From Ignavibacteria bacterium (GTDB taxonomy: Bacteria; Bacteroidota; Ignavibacteria; Tepidaquicellales; Tepidaquicellaceae), in contig JADJYU010000012.1 of assembly GCA_016719565.1 (NCBI GenBank), positions 207,915 through 271,914 on the forward strand: a stretch of 64,000 nucleotides of DNA. The letters are read 5' to 3'. The notes beneath the pieces are model-generated. The model saw nothing but the letters and a program-made list of their open reading frames with translations, did no database searches and was not told the origin of the DNA. The translations under genes were made by a program, and so were the position numbers. Positions 39,382 to 50,600 of this stretch are shown one piece after another; positions within the stretch are counted from its first letter, which is position 1, and the number at the start of each line of letters is the position of its first letter.

Positions 39382-40889
39382 ATGATAGGAAAAGTAATCG
39401 GAAATTACAAAATAACCGAATTCATAGAAGAAGGCGGAATGGGTACGATCTATAAAGGTACTCATATCAAGCTCGAGCGGACAGTAGCAGTCAAAAAACT
39501 GCATCAGAATCTTACTTCAAATCCACAGTTTAAAGAGAGATTTTTGAATGAAGCAAAAATTCTTGCTAAACTTTCACATCCAAATATAATTAACATATAT
39601 GACTTCCTGGAAGATGAAGAACAATTCTATATAGTAGCTGAATTCGTAGAAGGCAAACCATTAGATTACATGATCTCTAACAATATGCTGAGTTCTACAG
39701 AACAAAAAATTCAGTTATTCAAACAAATACTAAAAGGGATAGGTTATGCTCACATTAGTGGTGTAGTTCACAGAGATATAAAGCCATCGAATGTTATGAT
39801 CCAGAATGATGAAGCTGCAAAGATACTGGATTTTGGAATAGCAAAATTAAGTGATTCCAGCAGGAGTCTGACAAAAACAGGAACAAAAATGGGATCGCTA
39901 TATTACATGAGTCCGGAACAGGTACTTGGAAAAAATCTTGATGAGAGAACAGATATTTATTCTCTTGGAATTTTGTTTTTTGAGATGCTGACAAACAGGC
40001 TGCCGTATAATACACAGACAGAAAGTGATTTTGAATTAATGAATTCGATAGTAAGTCAGGAAATGCCTGATATTAATAATCTTGTTTCAGGACTTGCGCC
40101 TAATTTAGGGAACGTAATCAAGAAAGCCTGTGCTAAGGATTTAAGTGAAAGATTTTCTACATGTGAAGAATTTTCGGCAGCATTGGATGCTATGGGTTTT
40201 ACATTTACAGAAACAAATACTGATTTTGGAAAAACACAATTCATAACACCTGACGGTGGTAAGAATGTAAGTCAGAAAACTGTTTTCGTGCAACCAAGTC
40301 AGAATACTGATGATGCATCAATGCAAACTAATCAGAAATCTAAAAAAAATGGTATTCTTATTGTCAGTGGATTCTTAATAATGGTGATGATTGGATTTTT
40401 AATTTATGTTTTAACAAGTAATGATATTGATTCAGAATTAAATTCCAGATCTGAAGAAAATTCAACTGAAAAATCAGCTGGTACAAATTCAAAAACAAGT
40501 TCTAATTCATCAACAAACAGCAGTACCGATAATACTACAACATATTCATCAGAATATTCTTCTTCAGCAGCATTGGAAACAGCCAGGAGTTTTATCAGTG
40601 ATCTGGGAAATAGAAATTTTTCAAGTGCTTATGGAAAACAAAGAAATAAGGGCTGGGGATCATTTGATGTTTTCAGCTCAACTAAATCATTTGGAGGTAT
40701 AACTTCTACTAATATAAATGAAGCTCTTTGAATTATGAAAATTCGGATGGAGCTTCTGTCTATGTGGATTATAATTCTTATGATCCATACAATAAAGACG
40801 GAAGATATAAACAGAATTTTATTTTAAAAAAGTATACTGACGGTTGGAAAATTGTAAAAGTTGAAAATATAAGTATTGACCAATGGTAA
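39382..40889 (+). CDS. Hanks-type Ser/Thr kinase 6 with small periplasmic domain (one frameshift)
   Basis: Glycine loop 'EEGGMG' (16-21), Lys38 in 'VAVKKL', His130-Arg-Asp132, Asp150-Phe-Gly152, 'YYMSPEQ'. Linker Thr285 ('KTQFITP') and Thr300 ('KTVFVQP'). Membrane helix 324-345, a Ser/Thr/Asn spacer, and a DUF4878/NTF2-like domain ('ALETARSFISDLGNRNFSSA' ... 'DGWKIVKVEN'). One T lost near 40725 truncates the frame; adding it gives TAA at 40887. N-terminal half closely matches kinase 5, indicating tandem duplication. The stop overlaps the GH3 gene start. Confidence 0.9.
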
Positions 40890-42096
40890 AATTAAATTAC
40901 TTTTTAATTATAGGTATTATTATTCTGTTGATGAGTTGCACAGAAAAAAATACAATCCGGTTAAAAAATGATAGCACGGATTTAAGTTCAACAATAGATC
41001 CTGAAGGAGAAAGTAACAGTTCAAAAAGTATGGCGGAAAAGGAATTCAATAAATCAAGTATCTCAGGAAAATATACTCTGGCTGATTTTTTTAAAAACAA
41101 TCCGGAGCTGGATAGAAGTGTTGATGAAATTTTAATTCAATGAATGATGAAGAAAGATATCTCAAATGATTGTGCAGGCAGCGGGCAAATACGGAAAGTC
41201 AGAAACGGAAATTTAGATCTTATTAAAAAGAAGAGAATTGGCGGAGTATTATTATTAAAAGGATCTAAGAGTGAATTTAAAAGTTACATTAATGCATTTA
41301 ATAAGGAATCCCAAAATTCAAATTCGTTGCCGTTAATTTTTTCCGCAGATGCAGAACCAAGTCTGGTGAATTCAAAATTACGGGTCTAAAAAAAATAAAT
41401 GCAACAAATACAATAAAAAATATTGAAGAGTCTTCCGCAACCGCAAATGAAATAAGCTCTATACTTAAAGACATAGGCATAAACCAAAATTTTGCGCCAG
41501 TCTGCGACTTTTCAAAGAACAAAGAGATTATTGGGAACAGGTCTTTTGGAAATAATACGGATGAACTTATAAAACTTTCAGGTGAATTCATAAAAAAAAC
41601 TCAGGAAAATAATATCATTGCAACTGCTAAGCACTTTCCCGGCCATGGAAATGTAACAGGTGATAGTCATAAAGAACTTGTTTATATAAAAGGCGAGCTT
41701 AAGGAATTAGATGTATTTAAAGAAATGGTAAAGATTGGAGTTTTATCAATTATGGTCGGACATATAGCAATAGAAAATAATGAAAAATATAATACGGACG
41801 GTTTACCATCTACATTATCAAGAAAGATTGTAACAGATCTCTTAAGAAATGATTTGGGATTTGAAGGTTTGGTAATAACTGACGCAATGAATATGGAAGC
41901 GGTGACACAATTTCAGTCCCCGTCACTGAAAGCAATCGAGGCCGGATGTGACATTGTGCTGATGCCGAGCGATGAAGCGAAGCTTATAAATTCGGTAAAA
42001 GAAAAGATGGATAAAGATCAGGAATTCAGAGAGCAGGTGTATGAGTCGGTGAAGAGGGTGCTTAGGGTGAAGTTGGGGATCATACGGTATAGTTGA
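40883..42096 (+). CDS. Glycoside hydrolase family 3 lipoprotein, NagZ-like (several frameshifts)
   Basis: Lipobox 'IILLMSCTE', a Ser/Asn linker, then a GH3 barrel: 'KKRIGGVLLL', 'QNFAPVCDFS', the acid/base-loop signature 'AKHFPGHGNVTGDSH' and the nucleophile segment 'FEGLVITDAMNM'. These are hallmarks of beta-N-acetylhexosaminidases that release GlcNAc from peptidoglycan fragments. At least four indels (about 41140-41215 and 41385) split it. The ATG overlaps the kinase 6 stop. A decayed copy of its 3' half lies at 52232-52575. With NlpC/P60 at 34885 it ties the locus to wall recycling. Confidence 0.8.
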
Positions 42097-42139
42097 CATT
42101 TGATAGGATAAATATTTTTGAAATTAAGATTTATAGAAA

Positions 42140-43640
42140 GTGAAATATCAAGCACTTACTTTATTAAGAACACTGGATAGAGAAGAGTTTAGCAAGTTTA
42201 AACTTTTTGTTTCTTCACCATACTTTACTAAAAAGAAAAACCTTTTAGTACTAATAGAAGTACTTGCCAAATTTCATCCGCACTTTGAAAATAATCAACT
42301 CACTTACAAGTATCTTAAATCTAAGCTAAATAATGTAAATAATTCTACATTAAGAAATTATTTCTCTGATTTAAAAGATCTATTGATAAAGTATTTAATG
42401 CATATTAATCTGGAAAACAATAAACAAGAACAATACATTGTTACAATGGAAGAACTTGAAAATCGTAATCTTATAAATTTATATAAGAAAGAAAAGCTCA
42501 AATATGTTAAACATATAAACAACCCCAATTTAGAATTTAAGCCGGATGATTACTTTTATTTATATAGATTTAATCTAATAGAAAAAAATATACTCGTTAA
42601 TACAGATTGTATTAAGAAAGGAAAAAATTATCAAATTAGCGAAGTTGAGATTAAGATAGAAAACTATTTATCAAAATATTATTTGTTAGAATCATTGAAA
42701 AGTTGGATCCAATGCAAGATGCATCATAGGTATTTTAATATGAAAATGGATGAACCTCATGTTTCAATGAACACTTTTTTTAGAGAGGGAAAAGAAATTG
42801 ATTGTTTATTCGAAAATATTATAAATGAGAGAGAGATAATAAAAGAAAAGAGTTTTAGAAACATATTTTCTTATATATCAATGTTATAAGGAAAATACAA
42901 ACACTGAAGATTTATACAAGAGCCTACAGTCACTTCTAGAAACTATAATGTCACTTCCTTGTAACGTTGAAGGGTATGAGTATCAATATATATTATCAGT
43001 TAGCCGAAATGCATATTTCGAACTTAGGATAAAAAATGTGTATGAAACAAATTTAAAGAGTAAGTTTGATTTACTTTATTTGGAGTCATATTTAAGGCAT
43101 GGAGGTGATCCAAGCATACCGAATTTTTCTTTTTCTGCTATACTTTTGGAATCTCTGCTTGATTTTAATTTAGAGTTTGCGCAAAACATATTTAAGAAAT
43201 ATCAAAAATACAGTTCGAGTTTATTTGAAACTTTTCATGAAAATTGTATAAAATTTCTGGAACATTTCATAAATCAAAATTTCACAGGAGCAAGTGAGGT
43301 CTATCTAAAGCTTAAGACAAAAGATATAAACACAAAGCGGAGATTGAAGCTACTTCAAATTTACCTGCAGTACGAAATGGGAAATTATGATTATTGTATT
43401 ACATTGTCTGAAAATTTTAAGAAATTTATTCATAATCATAAAAATGAGCACTCCAGGGTGCACATAGAGCATATAAACAATATATGCAATGTTTTTAAAC
43501 TACTATGTAATATAAGAATAAATTTTAATAAAGATAAATTAATCGAACTGGAACGTATGGAATTTCCATTAACCATATTTCTTCAAAAAAAACGTCAGGA
43601 AATTTTGCAAGAATATAAAGTGAAATACAGATACTTTTAG
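42140..43640 (+). CDS. Uncharacterised ~500-aa helical protein (one frameshift)
   Basis: Start GTG 42140. No signal peptide; the opening ('LLRTLDREEFSKFKLFVSSP') matches a family of cytosolic helical proteins that I recall from Ignavibacteriota and relatives, with no known function. The chain is all-helical and rich in Leu, Lys, Asn and Tyr; the second half ('LKLLQIYLQYEMGNYDYCIT') looks TPR-like. One indel near 42885 separates two halves whose joined reading frame is otherwise open. It is the first gene after the kinase block. Confidence 0.6.
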
Positions 43641-43681
43641 AAACTTGGACAAACAATGAAAAACTTTCCTTGACCAAGTTT
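43641..43681 (+). other. Inverted repeat after 43640
   Basis: AAACTTGGACAA at 43641 pairs with TTGACCAAGTTT ending 43681 at 11 of 12 positions. No T-run follows, so termination is possible but not typical. Confidence 0.4.
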
Positions 43682-43742
43682 AGACTTATATATAAATTTG
43701 AATTTAAAAAATGATTGCTACTCTAATAGTTTAAAATTATTT

Positions 43743-44290
43743 ATGAAAACAAAATTTCGTGAATTAATAATTTTAGGATTCATTTTAATATTTATTGGAT
43801 GTGAAGAGAAGAATACTTTAGAAACAAATGATCCTGTTCCAACGGGACCACAATTGATTCTATATTTGCCGTTTAGCGGAAATGCTAATGATGAAAGCGG
43901 AAATGGAAATAACGCCAGTGTAATTAACGCAACATTAGCTTCTGACAGGAGTGGCAATAACAATTCAGCCTATTATTTTAATGGTAATAGTAATTATATA
44001 AGTCACTCCAAGGCAATTTTATAAATGCTGCATACTTATTTCAAAAAAACCAATGGTATCATATTGCATTTACTTGGGATGGCACAAACTGTAAGTATTT
44101 TGTAAATGGTGCAAAGTTTTATGAAAGACAATGGAATAATACAATTAGTCCTAACAATAAACCTTTACTGATTGGTAAAGATACCCCGGAAATTACAGAA
44201 TATTTTAATGGAAGAATAGATGATATTAGAATTTATGATAAAGCGATTGGTGAGACACAGGTTGATTCTTTGTTTAGATTGAATAATTAA
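43743..44290 (+). CDS. LamG/concanavalin-like lipoprotein (frameshifted or internally shortened)
   Basis: ATG 43743, lipobox 'LIFIGCE', then a LamG-type jelly roll: 'LILYLPFSGNANDESGNGNN' opening, 'AYYFNGNSNYI', 'QWYHIAFTWDGT' and 'FNGRIDDIRIYDKAIG'. Between 'NYISHSKAI' and 'LFQKNQWYH' about 30-50 residues usual for this fold seem missing, and the frame shifts there (about 44022). Such domains bind sugars or proteins at the surface. A related LamG ends the 52614 gene. Confidence 0.7.
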
Positions 44291-44328
44291 ATTGGTAAAT
44301 AATTTATTAATATAAATTTTTTCATAAC

Positions 44329-45741
44329 ATGAAATTAAAATTCCTAAATGTGTTAGCCGTATCTTTTCTAACATTAAATTCAGTGATACTGAACGTAAGC
44401 TTTAGCCAGGAAAAGGAAAAATTAAGCAGTAATATTAATTCTAATATTTCAGAAATCCACCCTGTTATCTCAGCAGATGGAAATCATTTATATTTTGTAA
44501 GAAGCAAGTGGAATGACAATCAAATAGAAAATCAGATGATTTGGTATTCCGAAAAAGATCCAAATGGAGACTGGAAAAAATCAGTAAAAATGTCTGAACC
44601 TTTTAACAAAGGTGATATGAACAGAATTATTTCAATCTCTCCTGATGGCAATGAAATTGTATTATCATATGGAATTATAAAAACGAATAAAAGTGAATTA
44701 CTAAGAATACAAAAAAATAATAATGAGTGGAAAGTTGCAGAAATACTTAAACCCAAATCTGAAGATGAAGAACAATTTAAAAACTCATATTGGGGATTCG
44801 TCAGTTATTCAACATCGGGAAAAGTTGATGATAGGACTTTGTATTTTGCGAGTGATAGAAAAAAAGGATATGGCAGTTTGGACATATACATGAGCAAACG
44901 ATTGGACGATTCTTGGATGAAATGGTCCGAACCTGTTAACTTAGGGGCAAACTTAAATTCTAAAATGTTTGATAGTTTTTACTGTATCGATGCAAAAGGT
45001 GAATATGCATACGTTGTTTCTTCTATTGAAGGTACAGGAAATGATGATATATATAGAATTAAATTACCAGAAAATTTAAAACCCGATCCGGTAGTTTTAG
45101 TATATGGAAAAGTAATAAATTCTAAGAACAGCCAACCTTTGGATGCAACCATATCTTATAATTCGTTGAGTGATAATGTAGAAGCGGGAACAGCTAAATC
45201 AAATTCTTTTGACGGTAATTATAAAATTATTCTTCCATACGGGAAAAAATATTCTTTCCAGGCAAGCAATTCCGGTTACTACTCAATTTCAAATTATCTG
45301 GACTTATCAGAAATAAGCGAATATAAAGAGATGAACATTGATATCGAAATGCGTCCAATTGAAATCGGAGAGACGATCAGATTAAATAATATATTTTTTG
45401 ATTTTAACGAATCTACCCTAAGATCTGAATCATACATGGAATTAGACAGAGTTGTAAAATTATTAAATGAAAATCCGAACATTGAGATAGAACTTTCCGG
45501 CCACACAGATAATGTTGGATCTGATGAATACAATAATAATTTATCATTAAACAGAGCAAGCTCAGTGGCAGAATATATTATTATGAAAGGAGTTAATACG
45601 CAAAGAATAATTAGCAAGGGATTCGGAAAGCAATCTCCAGTGGCTTCGAACGATAGCGAAGAAGGGAGACAACTTAACAGACGTGTAGAATTTACTATTT
45701 TAAAAAATAAATTATTATTTACAAATTTAAATCAAGCATAA
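44329..45741 (+). CDS. PD40-OmpA family outer-membrane protein
   Basis: 470 aa, intact. Signal peptide ending 'VSFSQ'; PD40/WD40-like repeats ('HPVISADGNHLYFVRSK', 'RIISISPDGNEIVLSYG', 'RTLYFASDRKKGYGSLDIYM'); a carboxypeptidase-regulatory-like beta domain (about 255-335); and a C-terminal OmpA domain ('IELSGHTDNVGSDEYN', 'SLNRASSVAEYI') that binds peptidoglycan through its Asp and Arg. This order recalls PorE-type proteins that anchor the T9SS machine, but without the TPR part. Next gene is a beta-barrel. Confidence 0.88.
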   Translation: MKLKFLNVLAVSFLTLNSVILNVSFSQEKEKLSSNINSNISEIHPVISADGNHLYFVRSKWNDNQIENQMIWYSEKDPNGDWKKSVKMSEPFNKGDMNRIISISPDGNEIVLSYGIIKTNKSELLRIQKNNNEWKVAEILKPKSEDEEQFKNSYWGFVSYSTSGKVDDRTLYFASDRKKGYGSLDIYMSKRLDDSWMKWSEPVNLGANLNSKMFDSFYCIDAKGEYAYVVSSIEGTGNDDIYRIKLPENLKPDPVVLVYGKVINSKNSQPLDATISYNSLSDNVEAGTAKSNSFDGNYKIILPYGKKYSFQASNSGYYSISNYLDLSEISEYKEMNIDIEMRPIEIGETIRLNNIFFDFNESTLRSESYMELDRVVKLLNENPNIEIELSGHTDNVGSDEYNNNLSLNRASSVAEYIIMKGVNTQRIISKGFGKQSPVASNDSEEGRQLNRRVEFTILKNKLLFTNLNQA

Positions 45742-45783
45742 TCTAAATGTTTTTAATTTAATAATTATAAAACTTTAAATGTT

Positions 45784-46551
45784 ATGAAAATATTTAAGCT
45801 TTGCTTTCTTTTAACAATCCTAACAATCAGTAATTCTTTAGATGCTCAATATTTGAACTTTTATGTTGGCGTCAAGAGTCCAGATTTTAAAAGTTCAAAT
45901 ATACAGCTATCATATCGGGATGAATCTCCTGCTCCTGATGTATTCAATTCAAATAAAAGCATCAAAAATGAATTATTTTATTCATTTGGCATCTCATATG
46001 ATAATTTTTCTCACGATAAGGAAGTTTATGCAAATGTCATTGGCAACTTATATGTCGGTGAATTATTTGGAGTTAATTTAGGATTAACAATAGGATATCC
46101 GTTTTATGTAAATAAAAAGAAGAATATTTCATTTCTACCTGCCTTAACTACCGGTATAGCTTATACCAATAAGGATATGGGAGAGTTAATAAATACTACG
46201 GGGTATATTCAGGTAAACGAAACTAAATTTGGAACCAATCAAAATGTTGATGTTTCTTTAGCAAAGACAGATTTTATTCTTAGACCAAATTTAAGCATAT
46301 TGATTGATGTTAGCCCGACAATTCAGTTGCGTCTAATAGGTAATTATTTATTTGATATTAACATAAAACAATTTATTGACTTTCAAGGGAAAGATAATAG
46401 CGGCAAATATGTAAGTGATAATGAAGAAGCCAATGCCACTAATATTTCCTATTACGTCAACGGATCAAAAAGTGAGGAGATTCCATTTAGTATAAGAGGA
46501 TTTGAAATAGGTTTAGGATTTGCAATTAATTTAGGCATTAAAAAGAAGTAG
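45784..46551 (+). CDS. Outer-membrane beta-barrel-like protein
   Basis: 255 aa, intact. Signal peptide ending 'NSLDAQ'. The mature chain alternates polar and apolar residues with frequent Gly, Tyr and Asn ('YVGELFGVNLGLTIGYPFYV') and finishes with an amphipathic strand ('EIGLGFAINLGIKKK'). No family is recognised beyond barrel-like. It lies 42 bp after the PD40-OmpA gene, and the pair may act together in the outer membrane. Confidence 0.65.
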   Translation: MKIFKLCFLLTILTISNSLDAQYLNFYVGVKSPDFKSSNIQLSYRDESPAPDVFNSNKSIKNELFYSFGISYDNFSHDKEVYANVIGNLYVGELFGVNLGLTIGYPFYVNKKKNISFLPALTTGIAYTNKDMGELINTTGYIQVNETKFGTNQNVDVSLAKTDFILRPNLSILIDVSPTIQLRLIGNYLFDINIKQFIDFQGKDNSGKYVSDNEEANATNISYYVNGSKSEEIPFSIRGFEIGLGFAINLGIKKK

Positions 46552-46556
46552 TAAAA

Positions 46557-46577
46557 AATAATATTTACAATATTATT
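46557..46577. other. AT-only perfect hairpin
   Basis: AATAATATT-TAC-AATATTATT directly after the beta-barrel gene. The arms are exact complements, but without G/C a terminator would be weak. Confidence 0.35.
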
Positions 46578-46795
46578 TGAATTCCATTTATTAATATATA
46601 GTAACAAGTTGTGATGATCAGACTAGTTAAATCTGGAATATATCAAATGTAAAATCTAATAAACAACCAAAGGATTTATATTTAATATTATTGCAGTATC
46701 ACTCGAATGGCTGATAAAATGAAGTCGGAGTAATGAGGAAAAAAATACTATAATGGGAAACTAACCATCAAAATAATTATTTTTAAGATTTGAAA

Positions 46796-47565
46796 ATGAG
46801 AAAAAGTAAAATGAAAATAAATAAAATATTTTTTATTGTAGCAGCTTTTCTTTTCAATTTATTTGTTTTACATCCTTCTTTTTCGCAGATGTCCAGGATA
46901 GAAATAAATGAGGAAAGGACATTGTACAAAAGCAATAAGGTTAAAACACTGGTTATTACTGGTCAGAATGGTTATAAACGCGTAACTGAAATAGACAGAG
47001 ATGGAAAAAAAATGAAGTCAAATGACTTTTACAATAATATGGAAACAAATATCACAAATTATATATATGATTCATTAGATAGACTGTCGGAAGAATCTTA
47101 TTATGGTTATGAAAGTGGAGACGGATACAGAACAACTTATTTTTATGATGCGGAAGGAAATGTAGAAAGTACATTTATTGAAGGTAGTGATGATAATAAA
47201 ACGTTTTATAGATATGACAATCATGGGAATGTGACATATATTGAGATTATCGATATAGCATTAAATCCCCTTCCGCCTTATAATATAGAATATGATAATA
47301 GCTATGAAAATGAAATACTCAATTCTACTTTAGAGTTATGTAATTTCAATATTGAAACCGCAGTATTAACGAATTATACTTATAACTTGAATCAGTTGAG
47401 TTCCGAGGAAAAATTTGATAAGAGCTGTAATGATGGTACTTTAAAGTTCTGTTCAAGAGATACCTACTCATATTTTCCAATTTATTGATTAAGCAAATAA
47501 GTTATGAGAGTATCTACAATGAAGGAATTGAAGTTTCTGAATACAGCTATGAGTATTATAAATAA
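46796..47565 (+). CDS. Secreted YD-repeat-like protein 5 (one frameshift)
   Basis: Start ATG 46796 or 46811; signal peptide ending 'HPSFSQ'. It then has the family motif 'IEINEERTLYKSNKVKTLVI' and YD-like repeats ('YIYDSLDRLSEES', 'YFYDAEGNVEST', 'YRYDNHGNVTYI'). A frameshift near 47480 hides the true end, which in the other frame reads 'YNEGIEVSEYSYEYYK' to TAA 47563, matching the end of the intact paralogue at 29454. No catalytic motif. Confidence 0.68.
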
Positions 47566-47608
47566 AGACATTGTAATTTTTTTTTAAAGGCTAAATTAAG
47601 TTTACATT

Positions 47609-50600
47609 ATGAAAAATTTTCAATTGGTTAATATAAAGCTAATATTAATTTTTTTATTAATGCTTTTTACAATCACCTCTCACTCACAGGTATATGAGGA
47701 GTGGGTGCAAAGATATAATGGACCGGGAATGGAGATGATGTCGCACGATCATTGGCTTTAGATAATTTCGGAAATGTTTTTGTTACCGGTATAAGTCCAG
47801 GTATTGGAAGTGACATTGATTATTATACTATAAAATATAATTCCGTTGGAATTCAACAATGGTCAAAGATATAACGGTGGGAAATTCATGGGATTACCCA
47901 AGTTCAATTGCTACTGATGCCTCGGAAATGTTTATGTGACGGGATATAGTGATGGAGGTAATACTGCCTGGGATTATGCAACAATTAAATATAATTCGGC
48001 CGGTGTTGAACAATGGGTAAAAAGATATAATGGACCTATTTCAAATTCTATAGATCAAGCAAGTGCAATCGCAATTGATAATTTCGGGAATGTTTATGTA
48101 ACAGGAAATAGTTATGGGGGGTCTCTAGAAAAACGAGATTATGCAACAATAAAATATAATTCTGAAGGTCTTCAGTTATGGGTACAAAGGTATAATTATA
48201 ATGGAATCGGTTATTCTGGTGACATTGCAAGTTCAATTGTGTTAGATGGATTAGGAAATGTATATGTAACAGGATATAGCGACGGGGATGCTGTTTCAAG
48301 AATAGATTATGCAACTGTAAAATATAATTCAGATGGTATTCAGCAGTGGGTAAAGAGATACAATGGAGCAGCTAATGGTCGAGATTTACCTAACTCAATT
48401 GCTATAGATAATTCGTCAAATGTATATGTAACTGGATATAGTGATGGAATTGGGACAGGCGGCGATTTTGCCACAATTAAGTATAATTCTGCCGGAGTTC
48501 AAGAATGGGTTCAACGATATAATGGTATAGCGAACGGTGAAGATTTAGCAGTTGAAGTTCAGGTAGATGCTTTAGGAAATATTTATGTAATTGGTGAAAG
48601 TTCTTTTGATTATGTGACAATTAAATATAATTCTTTAGGAAATACACTTTGGATTCAAAGATATGAATCACCGATAAATAATGTGTGGAATACCCCAACG
48701 TCATTATTCATAGATGGTTCAGGAAATGTATTTGTAACAGGTGCAAGTGGAGTTACTGGTGTCCAAAATGATTATGCAACTGTAAAATATAATTCTGAAG
48801 GGATTGAGCAGTGGGTTCAAATATATAATGGATCGGGAAATGGAAACGATATTCCAAATTCAGTTAAAGTTGATGCTTCAGGTAATTTATATGTAACTGG
48901 TGAATCTGAAGGAATCGGAACAGGGAGTGACTATGCAACAATTAAATATTCTCAACAGCAGCTTTCAATAATCCAACCAAGTCCCTTTGCAAAATGGATC
49001 TCCGGAGAAACTTCCACAATTCAATGGACAGGCTGGACAAATGTAAACATAAAATGCATATTAAATTTCGGAACTGCTCTTCAGTCAGAAGAAATAATAG
49101 CTTCAAATATTTTCTTAACTCAAACAGAATATCCATGGACCATTCCTGAAAACACTTTATCCTATCAATCTAAAATAGTCATTGAAAATGCAGCAAATCC
49201 AACACAAAAAATCGAAAGTGGTATTTTCAGAATTAAACCTTATCTGCTTACAAGGGTAAATCCGGATATGACTTATTATGATTACAGAAAAAACCGAGAT
49301 GATTGGGGATTTTTTAATCATCCTGATCAATTGTGGCATTCTACATGGTATCAACAATTCAATTATCAGGGCATAGATCCTTTCACAGGAAGCACATACT
49401 CTCAATGGCAAGGTTCTTTTGCATTTAAAAATGCTAAGGACAAAAATTTTCCGGATTGGGTTTCCTTTGTAAATACGTTCACTGTAGGTTCATGCTACTG
49501 GAATACAGCATTAGGAATTTATAAACATAAAGCAATATTAAAGTGGAAAGCAATAAAGGAAGATAAGTGGAATGGTTCATGCTTTGGTTTGGGAATAAGC
49601 AATGGAATAGTTTTTAGAAATAAACTAGAGTTTCAAACTAAATATCCTAATTATCCACCATTTGTTCAGCCATTCATGGTCACTGAGGGAGATCAGGTCC
49701 GAAGAACAATTAATGAAATATTTACTCATCAATTTGGAGAACCACACCAAAGTTATAGCATTAATGAAGGAAAAACAAAAAAACCAACTCAAACTTTAAA
49801 TGAAATAAAAACCATGCTTAAGAGTGATAATGATGAATATAGAACAATAAGCATAAGAAATAATAGTGGTGAGGAGGACATTCATTAGTTCCTTATAAAG
49901 TTTTAATGGATGATAATAATTCTGACATTTTTTATGTTTATGTTTATGACAATGCACAACCTCAAGTTACTCACCCCATTGAAGTTAATACATTGGATTC
50001 TGGTGGGAACGGTTCATGGAAGACATTAGCCTGGCCAGGATGGGGAGGTGATAAATGGTTTTTTCTCAGAGATCCTGCTCATACATATTTAACAAATCCG
50101 ACATTCGACAATAACAATTCAAACCAATTAAACTTAGCTTCAAATGGCAATGTTATTCAGATTCTTAATTCCCGAAATCGTTTTATTAAAATAAGAGATT
50201 TAAACGGGAATGTAACAGGATTTCAAAATGATACAATCCTAATGAACATTCCTAATTCGTCTCCGCTTATTATAGAAAATAGTGCGGAATCACCCCCATA
50301 TGGATATGAGCTCGCTTTAGATAATTTTTTACATTACTCTTGATAACTTCGCATCAGATACTATCAGCGCTTATTTTTTACAGGTAATAAGTCTTTTGCT
50401 TATGAAAGATCCGGTGCATCTCTTTTGCAAACAGATAAACTTTATTTCGATGGAGGATTATCAGTCTCTAATACTGATGTGGAAGTGAAAACAATAAGTC
50501 TCTTAAATCTTCAGAATGAAGATGCTCATGAAAAACTCTTTGTAGTCAGTTCATTAGAAATGGCTCAGAATGACTCTGTGAAGATTGAAAATCTTGGAAG

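Noticed and set aside
12442..42096. Type VI secretion control module (PpkA/PppA/Fha)
   Set aside because: Kinase, PP2C and FHA are shared, but no T6SS sheath, baseplate or membrane-complex genes are seen.
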